NCBI GenBank assembly: GCA_030432905.1
Contig: JAUILU010000001.1
Span: forward strand, 1,358,024 to 1,422,023
Source of the DNA: Phycisphaerae bacterium
GTDB lineage: Bacteria > Planctomycetota > Phycisphaerae > Phycisphaerales > UBA1924
Direction: 5' to 3'
DNA: 64,000 nucleotides
Both the position numbers and the translations under genes were made by a program. The notes under the pieces were generated by a model that was given only the letters and a program-made list of their open reading frames with translations, had not been told where the DNA came from and ran no database searches. Within the stretch, counting starts at the first letter, position 1. The number at the start of each line of letters is the position of its first letter. Positions 35,868 through 43,965 of the stretch are shown in pieces.

Positions 35868-36233
35868 TTATTTGCGCTTCAGCGAGAAACTCTCACCGCA
35901 CTCGGGACAGATGTCGCCCTTCACAGAAGCCATGTCATAGTTGCACTTTGGGCATTTCCAATATTCTTCGGCAGAGAGCGCTTTTACCTTTCTCGTCACG
36001 GTGGTTCCGGGTAGCTTTCCAAGTATGCCAAGCACGAGCATGGTTAACAACACAAGCGGTGCTGATCCACACGCAATGACGCCCGCTGGGATGTTCGCAA
36101 CAGACAACCGTCCGCTTGGGTCAGTGCCAATGACTCCTGCTAACGCGAGCACCCACATAAACATTGTAATGACGAATAGAAACGCAACTGGAGTGCCAAT
36201 AGACCAGAGTGTGATGGAGAGGATTCGCCTCAC
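35868..36233 (-). CDS. Two-span membrane protein with C-terminal zinc ribbon
   Basis: The 121 residues have two membrane segments (about 12-34 and 50-71) and a C-terminal zinc ribbon with C94, C97, C109 and C112 (CPKCNYD ... CPECGE). This C-x-x-C-x-Y...CPECG form is abundant in planctomycetes. The gene is G+C-poorer than its neighbours. Its GTG start overlaps the aroC stop (GTGA). Confidence 0.62.
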   Translation of the reverse strand: MRRILSITLWSIGTPVAFLFVITMFMWVLALAGVIGTDPSGRLSVANIPAGVIACGSAPLVLLTMLVLGILGKLPGTTVTRKVKALSAEEYWKCPKCNYDMASVKGDICPECGESFSLKRK

Positions 36234-37423
36234 GCAATCACAGTCTCGGGTGGATCGAGTGGCAGGATCCTCGCAGTCTCGATGAACCGCTCGTAGTTGT
36301 CCTTGAACTCGATCATCGAGTCGCCGCCGAACTTGTCGAGGGCGCTGCGAGCGACCTCGAACGCAACAACTGCCTCCATTACCACGCTCGCAGCGCTGAC
36401 CGCGCAGATGTCCGATCGTTCGTACTGGCTGTGCTCGGGCTCCTTGGTGTTCAGGTCCACGCTGGGCAGGCCCCGAAGCAGCGTCGCGATGGGCTTCATC
36501 GCACCGGTGACGACAACGGGCATCCCGTTGGTCATACCGCCCTCGGTGCCGCCCGCGTTGTTGCTCGTGCGGACGAACCCGAGCGTGGGCTCGGTCTTCT
36601 TCGATGCGTCAAAGTGGATCGGGTCGTGAAGCTGCGAGCCGTGCACCGTGGCGCTGGCGCGGCCCATGCCGATCTCGACGGACTTGAACGCCTGGATGCC
36701 CATGACTGCGTAGGCGAGCCTTGCGTCGAGCTTGTCGCGCCAGTCCATGCAGCTTCCGATGCCGGGCGGGAGCCCGAAGACGTGCGCTTCGCACAGGCCG
36801 CCCACGGTGTCCTTGTCGATCTTCGCCTGGCGGATGATCGCCTTGTGCTTCTCGGTCGCGTCTGCATCGGGGCAGTACGTCTCGCTCTCGTCGCGGTCGG
36901 CGCGGATCTTGTTCCAGTTGTCGGGCGTGACTTCCACGTCCGTACGCACATCCAGAATCTGGCGCACGAACCCGAACGTCTGGACGCCGATCGCGCGGAG
37001 CAGGCAGCCCGCGACGCAGCCGCCGAGTGTGCGGGCCGCGGTCTCCCGGGCGCTGGCGCGTTCGAGCGTTTCGCGGCAATCGGTTGTGAGCCACTTAATA
37101 CTTCCCGCAAGGTCGGCGTGCCCGGGCCTCGGGCGGTACACGGGCGGCGTGCGTTCGAGATCGTCCAGCCTGCTGTCCTTGTTTTTGACGAGAGCCGTCA
37201 CCGGCGCGCCGGTGGTCTTGCCGAGGCGTACGCCCGTGACGAACTCGGCGCGGTCGGTCTCGATGCGCTGGCGTCCGCCGCGTCCGTAGCCGCCCTGCCT
37301 GCGTGAGAGTTCGTGGTTGATGTAGTCGAGGTCGAGTTCGAGGCCCGCGGGCAGTCCGGTGATGGTGCAGACGAGCGTTGGGCCGTGCGATTCGCCGGCG
37401 GTCTGGTATTCGAGCTTTGGCAT
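36230..37423 (-). CDS. aroC: Chorismate synthase
   Basis: AroC makes chorismate from EPSP, using reduced flavin. The 397-residue protein shows the three signatures: AGESHGPTL at the start, the RPGHADLAGS region and ASARETAARTLGG, plus NAGGTEGGMTNG near the middle and the C-terminal DICAVSAASVVMEAVVA. Start ATG 37421-37423 (MPKLEYQTAGESHG). An upstream in-frame extension is not needed. Confidence 0.95.
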   Translation of the reverse strand: MPKLEYQTAGESHGPTLVCTITGLPAGLELDLDYINHELSRRQGGYGRGGRQRIETDRAEFVTGVRLGKTTGAPVTALVKNKDSRLDDLERTPPVYRPRPGHADLAGSIKWLTTDCRETLERASARETAARTLGGCVAGCLLRAIGVQTFGFVRQILDVRTDVEVTPDNWNKIRADRDESETYCPDADATEKHKAIIRQAKIDKDTVGGLCEAHVFGLPPGIGSCMDWRDKLDARLAYAVMGIQAFKSVEIGMGRASATVHGSQLHDPIHFDASKKTEPTLGFVRTSNNAGGTEGGMTNGMPVVVTGAMKPIATLLRGLPSVDLNTKEPEHSQYERSDICAVSAASVVMEAVVAFEVARSALDKFGGDSMIEFKDNYERFIETARILPLDPPETVIA

Positions 37424-37460
37424 AGGTACAGGATAGCTTGCCGGTCTAGAGTCGCGGGCC

Positions 37461-38213
37461 ATGAGCACACGAACCTTTGACGCTGTGATCTGTGACATCG
37501 ACGGCTGCCTCTGCGGGGAGGACGGCTCGCCGTTCGATCTCGCCAGCCTCGCCAGAATCCGCGAGCACAACGAGCAGTCCATCAAGCACCAAGACCGCCC
37601 CACCATCACCGTCTGCACCGGCAGACCCGTCGGGTTCGCCGAAGCGATGACCAGGCTGATCGGTAACTCGGTTTTGCCCGCGATCGCGGAGATGGGCGTG
37701 TACCTGCACCACCCCGAGTCCGCCCAGAGCGAGCTCGACCCCGCGATCGACAGCGGGCACCTGCAGAGCGTCGCCGGGCTTGAGGGACACTTTCACGAGA
37801 ACCTCAAACCGACCGGCGTCACGATGCAGCCCGGCAAGTCCGCCAGCGTCACGCTCTGGCACGAGAACACCGAGCACCTGCGCGGCAGCGTCTACCCCGG
37901 CGTGCGCGAGTTGTGCGAGCAGAACAGCTGGCCGTTCCGTGTGTCGATGTCGTGGTTCTACATCAACTGCGACCTGACGCACATCTCAAAGGGCACCGGC
38001 ATCGAGCGGTTCAAGTCGCTCACCGGGTTCGGCTCCGACAGACTCGTCGGCATCGGCGACACGTCGAGCGACCTTGAGATCCGCAAACAGGTCGGCTTCT
38101 TCGCCTGCCCGGCCAACGCGCACGACGACGTGAAAGCCGTCGCGGACTACGTCGCGAGTAAACCTGAGGCCGAGGGCGTGCTTGAGATTCTTGGGCACAT
38201 CTCGGCGCTGTAA
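37461..38213 (+). CDS. HAD-superfamily phosphatase (Cof-like)
   Basis: The 250-residue protein shows HAD motif I DIDGCL (D12 nucleophile, D14 acid/base), motif II TVCTGRP, and motif IV GIGDTSSDLEI. Such proteins dephosphorylate small metabolites; the substrate is unknown. It is divergent from aroC, with 37 bp between the starts, and is followed 9 bp later by the BFD-like gene, probably as one unit. Confidence 0.8.
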   Translation: MSTRTFDAVICDIDGCLCGEDGSPFDLASLARIREHNEQSIKHQDRPTITVCTGRPVGFAEAMTRLIGNSVLPAIAEMGVYLHHPESAQSELDPAIDSGHLQSVAGLEGHFHENLKPTGVTMQPGKSASVTLWHENTEHLRGSVYPGVRELCEQNSWPFRVSMSWFYINCDLTHISKGTGIERFKSLTGFGSDRLVGIGDTSSDLEIRKQVGFFACPANAHDDVKAVADYVASKPEAEGVLEILGHISAL

Positions 38214-38222
38214 ACTCTGTAT

Positions 38223-38534
38223 ATGGACCAAGACGACCACGTGTGCCTGTGCTATCGAGTCTCGCTGCGCAAGATCCAGACGTACCTGAACCGCGAGGAC
38301 CCGCCCGTCGCGTCGCTCATCAGCGAGTGCCTCGATGCTGGGACAGGTTGCGGCTGGTGCGTGCCCTTCCTCAAGCACCTGCACGATCAGCACACCAAAG
38401 GCAAGCCGGTCGATCTCTCGATCAGCCCGGAGGCGTACATGAAGAGCCGGGTCGAGTTCAAGGCGACCGGTGAGCGCACAATAAACCCCGCTGAGGAAAC
38501 CCAGCGGGGTGAGGGTGATTCATCGGATGACTGA
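38223..38534 (+). CDS. (2Fe-2S)-binding BFD-like domain protein
   Basis: The 103-residue product has the BFD (bacterioferritin-associated ferredoxin)-type cysteines C8, C10, C43 and C46 (HVCLCYRVS ... GTGCGWC), enough for a [2Fe-2S] cluster. The tail after residue 75 is charged and disordered and contains a hairpin (38486-38511) that probably belongs to the convergent gene. Roles in iron or redox handling are inferred. Confidence 0.78.
   Translation: MDQDDHVCLCYRVSLRKIQTYLNREDPPVASLISECLDAGTGCGWCVPFLKHLHDQHTKGKPVDLSISPEAYMKSRVEFKATGERTINPAEETQRGEGDSSDD
38480..38511 (-). terminator. Rho-independent-like terminator of the TPR/alpha-CTD gene, inside the opposite BFD coding region
   Basis: On the minus strand a perfect 9-bp stem ACCCCGCTG / CAGCGGGGT is closed by an eight-base loop and followed by TTTATTG. 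It lies 29 bp beyond the stop of the gene ending at 38540. On the plus strand it falls in the disordered tail of the BFD protein. Confidence 0.6.
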
Positions 38535-38539
38535 CGAGA

Positions 38540-39475
38540 CTACTCGTCGAGCGTGCGGAGACCGAGGCCGTACTCGGTGAGCTTCTCGGTGACCTCTTCG
38601 AGGCTGGTAGCGCCGAAGTTCTTGACTCCCATGAGCTCCGCCTCGGTTCGGCTCGCCAGATCGCCCAGCGTCTCGATGTTGAGCATCTGAAGCGCCTTGC
38701 GTGCGCGGACCGAGAGCTGCAGGTCGGTGACGCTCTTGGCGAGCGCGCCCTCCTGACCGGTGCCCTTGAGCTTGTCCATGAGCGCCTTGCGAGCGGCTCG
38801 GTGCGCATCTTCGAGGCCCTGGCCCAGCTTGAGGCCCTTGACCGCGAGCATCGCCTTGATCTCGACGAGGCTCGACTCGCCGAAGTTCTTCGAGTTCATG
38901 AGCTCGGCTTCGGTGATGCGGAGCAGATCGCCCAGCGTGCGGATGTTCATCTTCTTCAGGCAGGTACGCGTGCGAACAGAAAGCTCGAAGTCCGTCACGG
39001 GCGTGTCGAGCAGCGCGTTGCGCTTGAGCACGTCGCGGGTCTGCTCTTCCTCGACGAACATGTCGCGGCTCGCCTGCACGTCCTTCATGTAGAGACGCGC
39101 ACGCGGGTGGTTCGGGCTGGTGTCGAGCACCTGGCGCAGCGAACGCTCGGCGCGGACGTAGTCGCCACGGTCCTCGTAGAGCACCGCGAGGTTAATCAGC
39201 GCGTTGATCGGAGCCGGCTGCGTCTCGCAGACCGTCTCGTACATCGTTGTCGCTTCTTCTTCTTCGCCCACGAGATCGAGCGCGTACGCGAGCCGGAACG
39301 TCAGATCGAGATCGGTCGGGTCGGCGGCCACGGCTTTCCGCAATTCAATAATCACCTGCTCGCGGTCGCCTTCGGCTTGCGCCTTGTCCGCGTCGCGCGC
39401 GTGCGATGCGGCTTGCTCCGCGTCACGCTTTGCTTCGTCTGCGCCAATAACGATGTCCAAGGGGTCGCCGGACAT
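38540..39475 (-). CDS. TPR protein with two tandem RNA polymerase alpha-CTD domains
   Basis: The 311-residue protein has TPR-like helices (about 34-130) followed by two alpha-CTD-type helix-hairpin-helix domains: residues 158-220 (LSVRTRTCLKKMNIRTLGDL, NFGESSLVEIK) and 247-309 (LSVRARKALQMLNIETLGDL, NFGATSLEEV). Both keep the arginine matching the DNA-contacting R265 of E. coli alpha (R168 and R257), as well as the glycine and serine of the NFG-x-x-SL turn. The lysine of that turn is replaced by Ser/Thr. It is a separate protein from the canonical RpoA; no alpha-NTD is present. It may bind UP-element-like DNA or transcription factors. Confidence 0.85.
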   Translation of the reverse strand: MSGDPLDIVIGADEAKRDAEQAASHARDADKAQAEGDREQVIIELRKAVAADPTDLDLTFRLAYALDLVGEEEEATTMYETVCETQPAPINALINLAVLYEDRGDYVRAERSLRQVLDTSPNHPRARLYMKDVQASRDMFVEEEQTRDVLKRNALLDTPVTDFELSVRTRTCLKKMNIRTLGDLLRITEAELMNSKNFGESSLVEIKAMLAVKGLKLGQGLEDAHRAARKALMDKLKGTGQEGALAKSVTDLQLSVRARKALQMLNIETLGDLASRTEAELMGVKNFGATSLEEVTEKLTEYGLGLRTLDE

Positions 39476-39577
39476 GGATGCTCCTTGATGGTTGCGCGGC
39501 CATAGCCCGAGCGAGGCCTCCACCGCTTCGCTCAGGGGTCGAACGCAATCCTAGACACTGCAAAGCCCTAAAGCGAT

Positions 39578-41119
39578 TTACGGCGAGCCGGGCGTCACCC
39601 CCGAAAGGGCATCCGGTGAAGCCGTCAGATCCTCATCCGGCCCGGTCTGCGTGAGACTCGGCACATCTTCGTGGCGGATGACCTTCATCGTGCGCCATTT
39701 ACCACCCAAAAACCGAACAAACAAGGCCCCGCCGACAAAGATGATGTACCCAGCCGCGGCGGACCACGGCCCGAGCGAACCCAGCTTCGGGTAGTACTCG
39801 ATCATCAGGTGCCCGCCGAGCACGAGGAAGAGCCAACTCGCCACGACCGAGACCACGCCGGGCCAGACGGTGTCGCCCGCTCCGCGGAGCGAGCCGGTCA
39901 TCGCCATACCGAGCGCATCAAAAACCTGGAAGACCGACGCGATCACCATGACCCAGCCGCCGATCGCGATCATCCGGGAAGCGATCTCCGGATCAGTGCC
40001 CTCGTCGATGAACAGCCCCACTGCTCGTTCGCGGAAGATGACCATGAGCAGGCCGCAGGTGCCCATGTACCCGACCGTGAGATAGAGACCGAGCCAAGTT
40101 CTCTTTGCAGCAAGATCGGGTCTGCCCATGCCCATGCACCGGCCGATGATCGCTGTCAGCGCGATGGACATACCGACCGCGGGCATAAACGCGACGTGCA
40201 TGAACCGCAGCGCGATCCAGCCGACCGCGTTGTGGATCTCGCCCGATTCACCGGACAGATCGCCCGTCGCCTCCCCCGCGGCTTTGCCCGCCAAGGGAAG
40301 CAGACCGGTCATCAGGTAGCCCCAGCAGATCATCTCGTTGGTGATCATCGCGCCCGCGGGCCAGCCGAGTTTCACGATGTCGAGAATGGGCCTGAGTTTG
40401 GGTTTCCATTCGCTGCGTGTGCCGAATTTGTCGTTGTACGCCGGGCTGAGGAAGACGAGCATGAGCACGAACATCTCGCAGAACCCGCCGATGATCGTGC
40501 CGATCGCGGCTCCCTTGATCCCGAGCGCGGGCGCACCGAAATGCCCGAAAATCAGCACCCAGTTGGCGGCGATGTTCACCGTCACCGCGACCGATGCCGC
40601 TATGAGCGGGATCTTGGCCTTGTGGAGCCCGAAGAAGAACTGCGCGATGCCCCGGGCGATCATGGTGAAGACCGCGCCGACGAGGCAGATCTGCGCGTAG
40701 CTGACCTCGTACTCGAGCAGTTGGCCCTCGTGACCGAGGAACCCGCCGCAGACCGCCGGGATGACGAACACGACAGGCAGCAGCAACAGCCAGAGAATGA
40801 GCGAGAGCCAGAGGCCAACCCAGCCGTAGTCGGCGCCCTTGCGGGGTTCGCCCCGGCCGAAGTACTGCGCGACGAACGTGTTGATTACCCCGAGCAGACC
40901 GACCGAAAACGAGATCGGGATCCAGCTGACCATGCCCCCGTTGCCCTGGGCGGCGATGTACACCGGGCTCGGCGGATCGATCCGGCTGACCATCAAGCCG
41001 TCGAAAAACTGCATGACGGTGTAGGTCGCCATGGTCGCGATCGTTGGTGCCGCGATGGCGAACATCTCCACGAGCGGGCTGCGCTCGTGGGTCGGGATGG
41101 TTGCGTTTTCTGTGCTCAT
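39578..41119 (-). CDS. MATE-family multidrug/metabolite exporter
   Basis: The 513-residue integral protein has about twelve membrane segments in two related halves, with typical MATE features: SPLVEMFAIAAPTIATM at the start, GLLGVINTFVAQYFGRGEPRKG and GMAMTGSLRGAGDTVWP in the second half. These transporters export cationic drugs or metabolites using Na+ or H+. Substrate unknown. Confidence 0.88.
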   Translation of the reverse strand: MSTENATIPTHERSPLVEMFAIAAPTIATMATYTVMQFFDGLMVSRIDPPSPVYIAAQGNGGMVSWIPISFSVGLLGVINTFVAQYFGRGEPRKGADYGWVGLWLSLILWLLLLPVVFVIPAVCGGFLGHEGQLLEYEVSYAQICLVGAVFTMIARGIAQFFFGLHKAKIPLIAASVAVTVNIAANWVLIFGHFGAPALGIKGAAIGTIIGGFCEMFVLMLVFLSPAYNDKFGTRSEWKPKLRPILDIVKLGWPAGAMITNEMICWGYLMTGLLPLAGKAAGEATGDLSGESGEIHNAVGWIALRFMHVAFMPAVGMSIALTAIIGRCMGMGRPDLAAKRTWLGLYLTVGYMGTCGLLMVIFRERAVGLFIDEGTDPEIASRMIAIGGWVMVIASVFQVFDALGMAMTGSLRGAGDTVWPGVVSVVASWLFLVLGGHLMIEYYPKLGSLGPWSAAAGYIIFVGGALFVRFLGGKWRTMKVIRHEDVPSLTQTGPDEDLTASPDALSGVTPGSP

Positions 41120-41159
41120 ACGAGTCGGCTAAGGCTAGTGCGCCAGCCGACCCACGGTG

Positions 41160-42179
41160 TTACCCATCAGCAGAAGATTCGCTGCGTGCGAGGCGAATCG
41201 CAAGATCGATCGCCGCGGCCATCGAACCCTCGTCGGCCTTGCCTTTGCCAGCGATATCGAAGGCCGTGCCGTGGTCCGGGCTGGTGCGCCAGACGGGCAG
41301 GCCGCAGGTCACGTTGACCGCCTGATCCCACGCGAGCAGCTTCACCGGGATCAATCCCTGATCGTGGTACATCGCGACCACCAGATCGAACTTCCCGGCG
41401 ACCGCCTGATTGAAGATCGTGTCGGCGGGGAACGGCCCCTTGGCGTCGATCCCGACGCGCACCGCGTGCTCGATCGCGGGCTGGATGAGCCTTGTTTCCT
41501 CGTCGCCCATCATGCCGTTCTCGCCCGCGTGCGGGTTCAGGCCGCAGACCGCGATGCGGGGCTCTGCGATCCCGAGCTGCCTGCAGGCGTCGTTGCCGAG
41601 ATCGATCGCGTCGAAAATCTTGCCGATCGTCAGCGCGTTGCGGATGTCCAGTAGCGGGATGTGCACCGTTGCCAGAATGACGCGCAGCTTCGGGCTCTCG
41701 AAGAACATGCCGACGCGTTTGGCTTTGAACTGCTCGCCGAGCAGCTCGGTGTGCCCGGGGTGGCGGGCTTTCTTTGCGAGCTTCCACGCTTCTTTGCTGA
41801 TCGGTGCTGTCACGAGCGCGTCGGCCTCGCCTTTGCAGTGCTCGATCGCGTCGAGCACGTAGCGGTGGCTGAGCAGGCCGTTGTCCTTGCTGGGTGCGTG
41901 CGGGAATCCCTCGCCGCCGTGATCGAAGACGACGACGTCGTGGGAGGCAGAAGCCGCGATGTTTGACCCGGTCGGCAACTGCCACCAGTACGGCGAGATC
42001 CCCGCCTGGTCCGCGGCGTCTTGCATCGCGCTCGTCGAGCCTTGGATCAGGAACCGCGCCGATGACCTGCGAGCGCGGTCCGCGAGTGCTTTGACGAGGA
42101 TCTCGGGACCGATGCCGCCCGGGTCGCCCATGGAAACCGCGATGGTCGGCTTTGATAAGTTGCCCGCGTGCTCAGGCAC
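41160..42179 (-). CDS. pdxA: 4-hydroxythreonine-4-phosphate dehydrogenase PdxA
   Basis: PdxA oxidises 4-phosphohydroxy-threonine in vitamin B6 synthesis. The 339-residue protein has VSMGDPGGIGPE, HPGHTELLG and YHDQGLIPVK, with metal-ligand histidines H173, H217 and H272. The start is GTG at 42177-42179 and overlaps the upstream ABC permease stop by 8 nt. Confidence 0.95.
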   Translation of the reverse strand: MPEHAGNLSKPTIAVSMGDPGGIGPEILVKALADRARRSSARFLIQGSTSAMQDAADQAGISPYWWQLPTGSNIAASASHDVVVFDHGGEGFPHAPSKDNGLLSHRYVLDAIEHCKGEADALVTAPISKEAWKLAKKARHPGHTELLGEQFKAKRVGMFFESPKLRVILATVHIPLLDIRNALTIGKIFDAIDLGNDACRQLGIAEPRIAVCGLNPHAGENGMMGDEETRLIQPAIEHAVRVGIDAKGPFPADTIFNQAVAGKFDLVVAMYHDQGLIPVKLLAWDQAVNVTCGLPVWRTSPDHGTAFDIAGKGKADEGSMAAAIDLAIRLARSESSADG

Positions 42180-43941
42180 GGAAGATCGATCCGAACTTCT
42201 TGCCCATCAGGATCGACGAGCCGACGAGCGTGGTGCCGAGGAGCGCCATGCCCCAGACACCCATCGCGCTTGCGACGAACGCTCCGTCGCCGAGTCTGTT
42301 CCAGAGCTCGTAGATCGCCTTGGTGATCGGGAAGTGCTTCGACTGCTGCGCGAGGATGAGCGAGTCGGAGACCTCGAGCATCGAGAAGCTGAAGACGAGC
42401 AAACCGCCCGCGATCACGTTGCCGAGCACCAAAGGCAGCACAACCTTGCGGAACGCCTGCACACGCCCGGCGCCGAGGTTCACCGCGGCTTCCTCAAGCT
42501 CACCCGAGGTCTGCTCGAGACCCGCGACCGTCGCGCGGACCATGTATGGCAATCGGCGGATGCCGTAGGCGATCGCGAGAATCAGGAACGGGTTCGGATC
42601 TTCACCGACAACTTGGAAGTACCTAGAAAGCCCGCCGAGACCGATCGAGTCGAGCATGTCCACGAAGGCGGGGATCGGGCCGCTGAGCGTCATCGCGAAG
42701 TAGCCGAATGCCATCACGAGCCCCGGAACAGCCAGCGGCAGCATGCACATCGCATCGAGCAAGCCCCGGCCGCGGACCTTGGTCCGCACGATGATGTACG
42801 CCGCGACGAGACCCATGAGCACGCTGCCGACAACCGCCAGCAGACTCAGGATCAGACTGTTCCGCACGGAAGTCGACGAAACCGGGTCGGACAGCGCCGT
42901 CACGAAGTGGTCCGCGGTGTACGCCTCGGGCAGGACCGTCCCGTTCCAGCCCCACGTGGGCGAGATGCTGGTCAGCACGACACCGACGTGCGGCAGGACC
43001 GCGGCGATCGTCACACCCGCGAACAGCAGCGTCGCGATCAAGCCGCCCCACCAGGGCAGCTTCACTTCCGACGAAGCGCGCGACGCCTTGGAGTACATCG
43101 CGTAGCCCTTGCGCCCGAAGACGAGCTTGCCGAGCACATACCACATGATCGCCGCGAAGAGCAGCACAACCGTGAGCGCGTAAGGCTCGGCGGAGCTCTG
43201 GATCTCTTTCAGACCGTGGAAGATCTGCACGGGCGTGACTCTGCCGTACTCGAACATCAGCGGCGTGCCGAGCTCGGTGAACGACCAGATGAACACGATC
43301 GTCCCGCCCGCGAACAGACCCGGACGGATCAGCGGCAGCACGATCTTGAAGAATCTGCGAATAGGTCCCGCGCCGAGGTTCTCGGCGGCCTCGTCGAGCG
43401 CGGGGTCGAGGTTGGCAAGCGAAGCCGTCGCGTTGAGGAAGATGATCGGATAGAGGTGGAGCGCCTCGACCAGAATCACGCCCCAGACCCGGCCCTGACC
43501 CAGCACATCGAAATCGGTGCCGAACAGGGCGTTGATCATCCCCTCGCGGCCGAGCACCGCGCGCATGCCGATCGCACCGACAAACGGGGGCAGGATCAAC
43601 GGCACCAGTATCACCGCGTTCCACACACCCTTGAACGGGAACTTGTACCTCGCGCTTATCAGCGCCAGCGGCAGCGAGATCAAGACGCACAGCAGCGTCG
43701 TGGCGCATGCGATGCCGAAGGAGTTGATGAGGCCCTGGCGGTAAAGCGGGTTCTCAAAGACGAGCGAGACGTGTTCGAGTGTGAACTCGGTGACGGTTGT
43801 GTTGTCGGGTCCCGGGACTTGCTTGACGAGTCCGCCGTAGACAGTCAGCCCGATCGGCAGGAGCAGAAAGACCGCGAGGATGAACATGCACGCGAAGAGC
43901 ATGCCGTACTGCGCCAGGAATCGTCGGAGCTTGGGGGACAT
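42172..43941 (-). CDS. ABC transporter permease, two-domain Fe3+ (FbpB/SfuB)-type
   Basis: The 589-residue protein has about twelve membrane segments and two EAA loops (LDEAAENLGAGPIRRFFK and LEEAAVNLGAGRVQAFRK), as in fused permeases of ferric iron and related importers. The matching binding protein and ATPase are not next to it. It overlaps pdxA by 8 nt and follows the M16-like gene by 24 bp, all on the minus strand. Confidence 0.9.
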   Translation of the reverse strand: MSPKLRRFLAQYGMLFACMFILAVFLLLPIGLTVYGGLVKQVPGPDNTTVTEFTLEHVSLVFENPLYRQGLINSFGIACATTLLCVLISLPLALISARYKFPFKGVWNAVILVPLILPPFVGAIGMRAVLGREGMINALFGTDFDVLGQGRVWGVILVEALHLYPIIFLNATASLANLDPALDEAAENLGAGPIRRFFKIVLPLIRPGLFAGGTIVFIWSFTELGTPLMFEYGRVTPVQIFHGLKEIQSSAEPYALTVVLLFAAIMWYVLGKLVFGRKGYAMYSKASRASSEVKLPWWGGLIATLLFAGVTIAAVLPHVGVVLTSISPTWGWNGTVLPEAYTADHFVTALSDPVSSTSVRNSLILSLLAVVGSVLMGLVAAYIIVRTKVRGRGLLDAMCMLPLAVPGLVMAFGYFAMTLSGPIPAFVDMLDSIGLGGLSRYFQVVGEDPNPFLILAIAYGIRRLPYMVRATVAGLEQTSGELEEAAVNLGAGRVQAFRKVVLPLVLGNVIAGGLLVFSFSMLEVSDSLILAQQSKHFPITKAIYELWNRLGDGAFVASAMGVWGMALLGTTLVGSSILMGKKFGSIFRA

Positions 43942-43965
43942 AGGCCAACAGTCTAGCTCGGCTTG

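Noticed and set aside
39671..41317. 548-codon plus-strand frame across the MATE gene and pdxA
   Set aside because: Antisense to clear genes; highly charged composition without domains.
41959..43956. 665-codon plus-strand frame across pdxA and the ABC permease
   Set aside because: Antisense of the permease; composition dominated by Arg/Asp/Glu/His, no motif.
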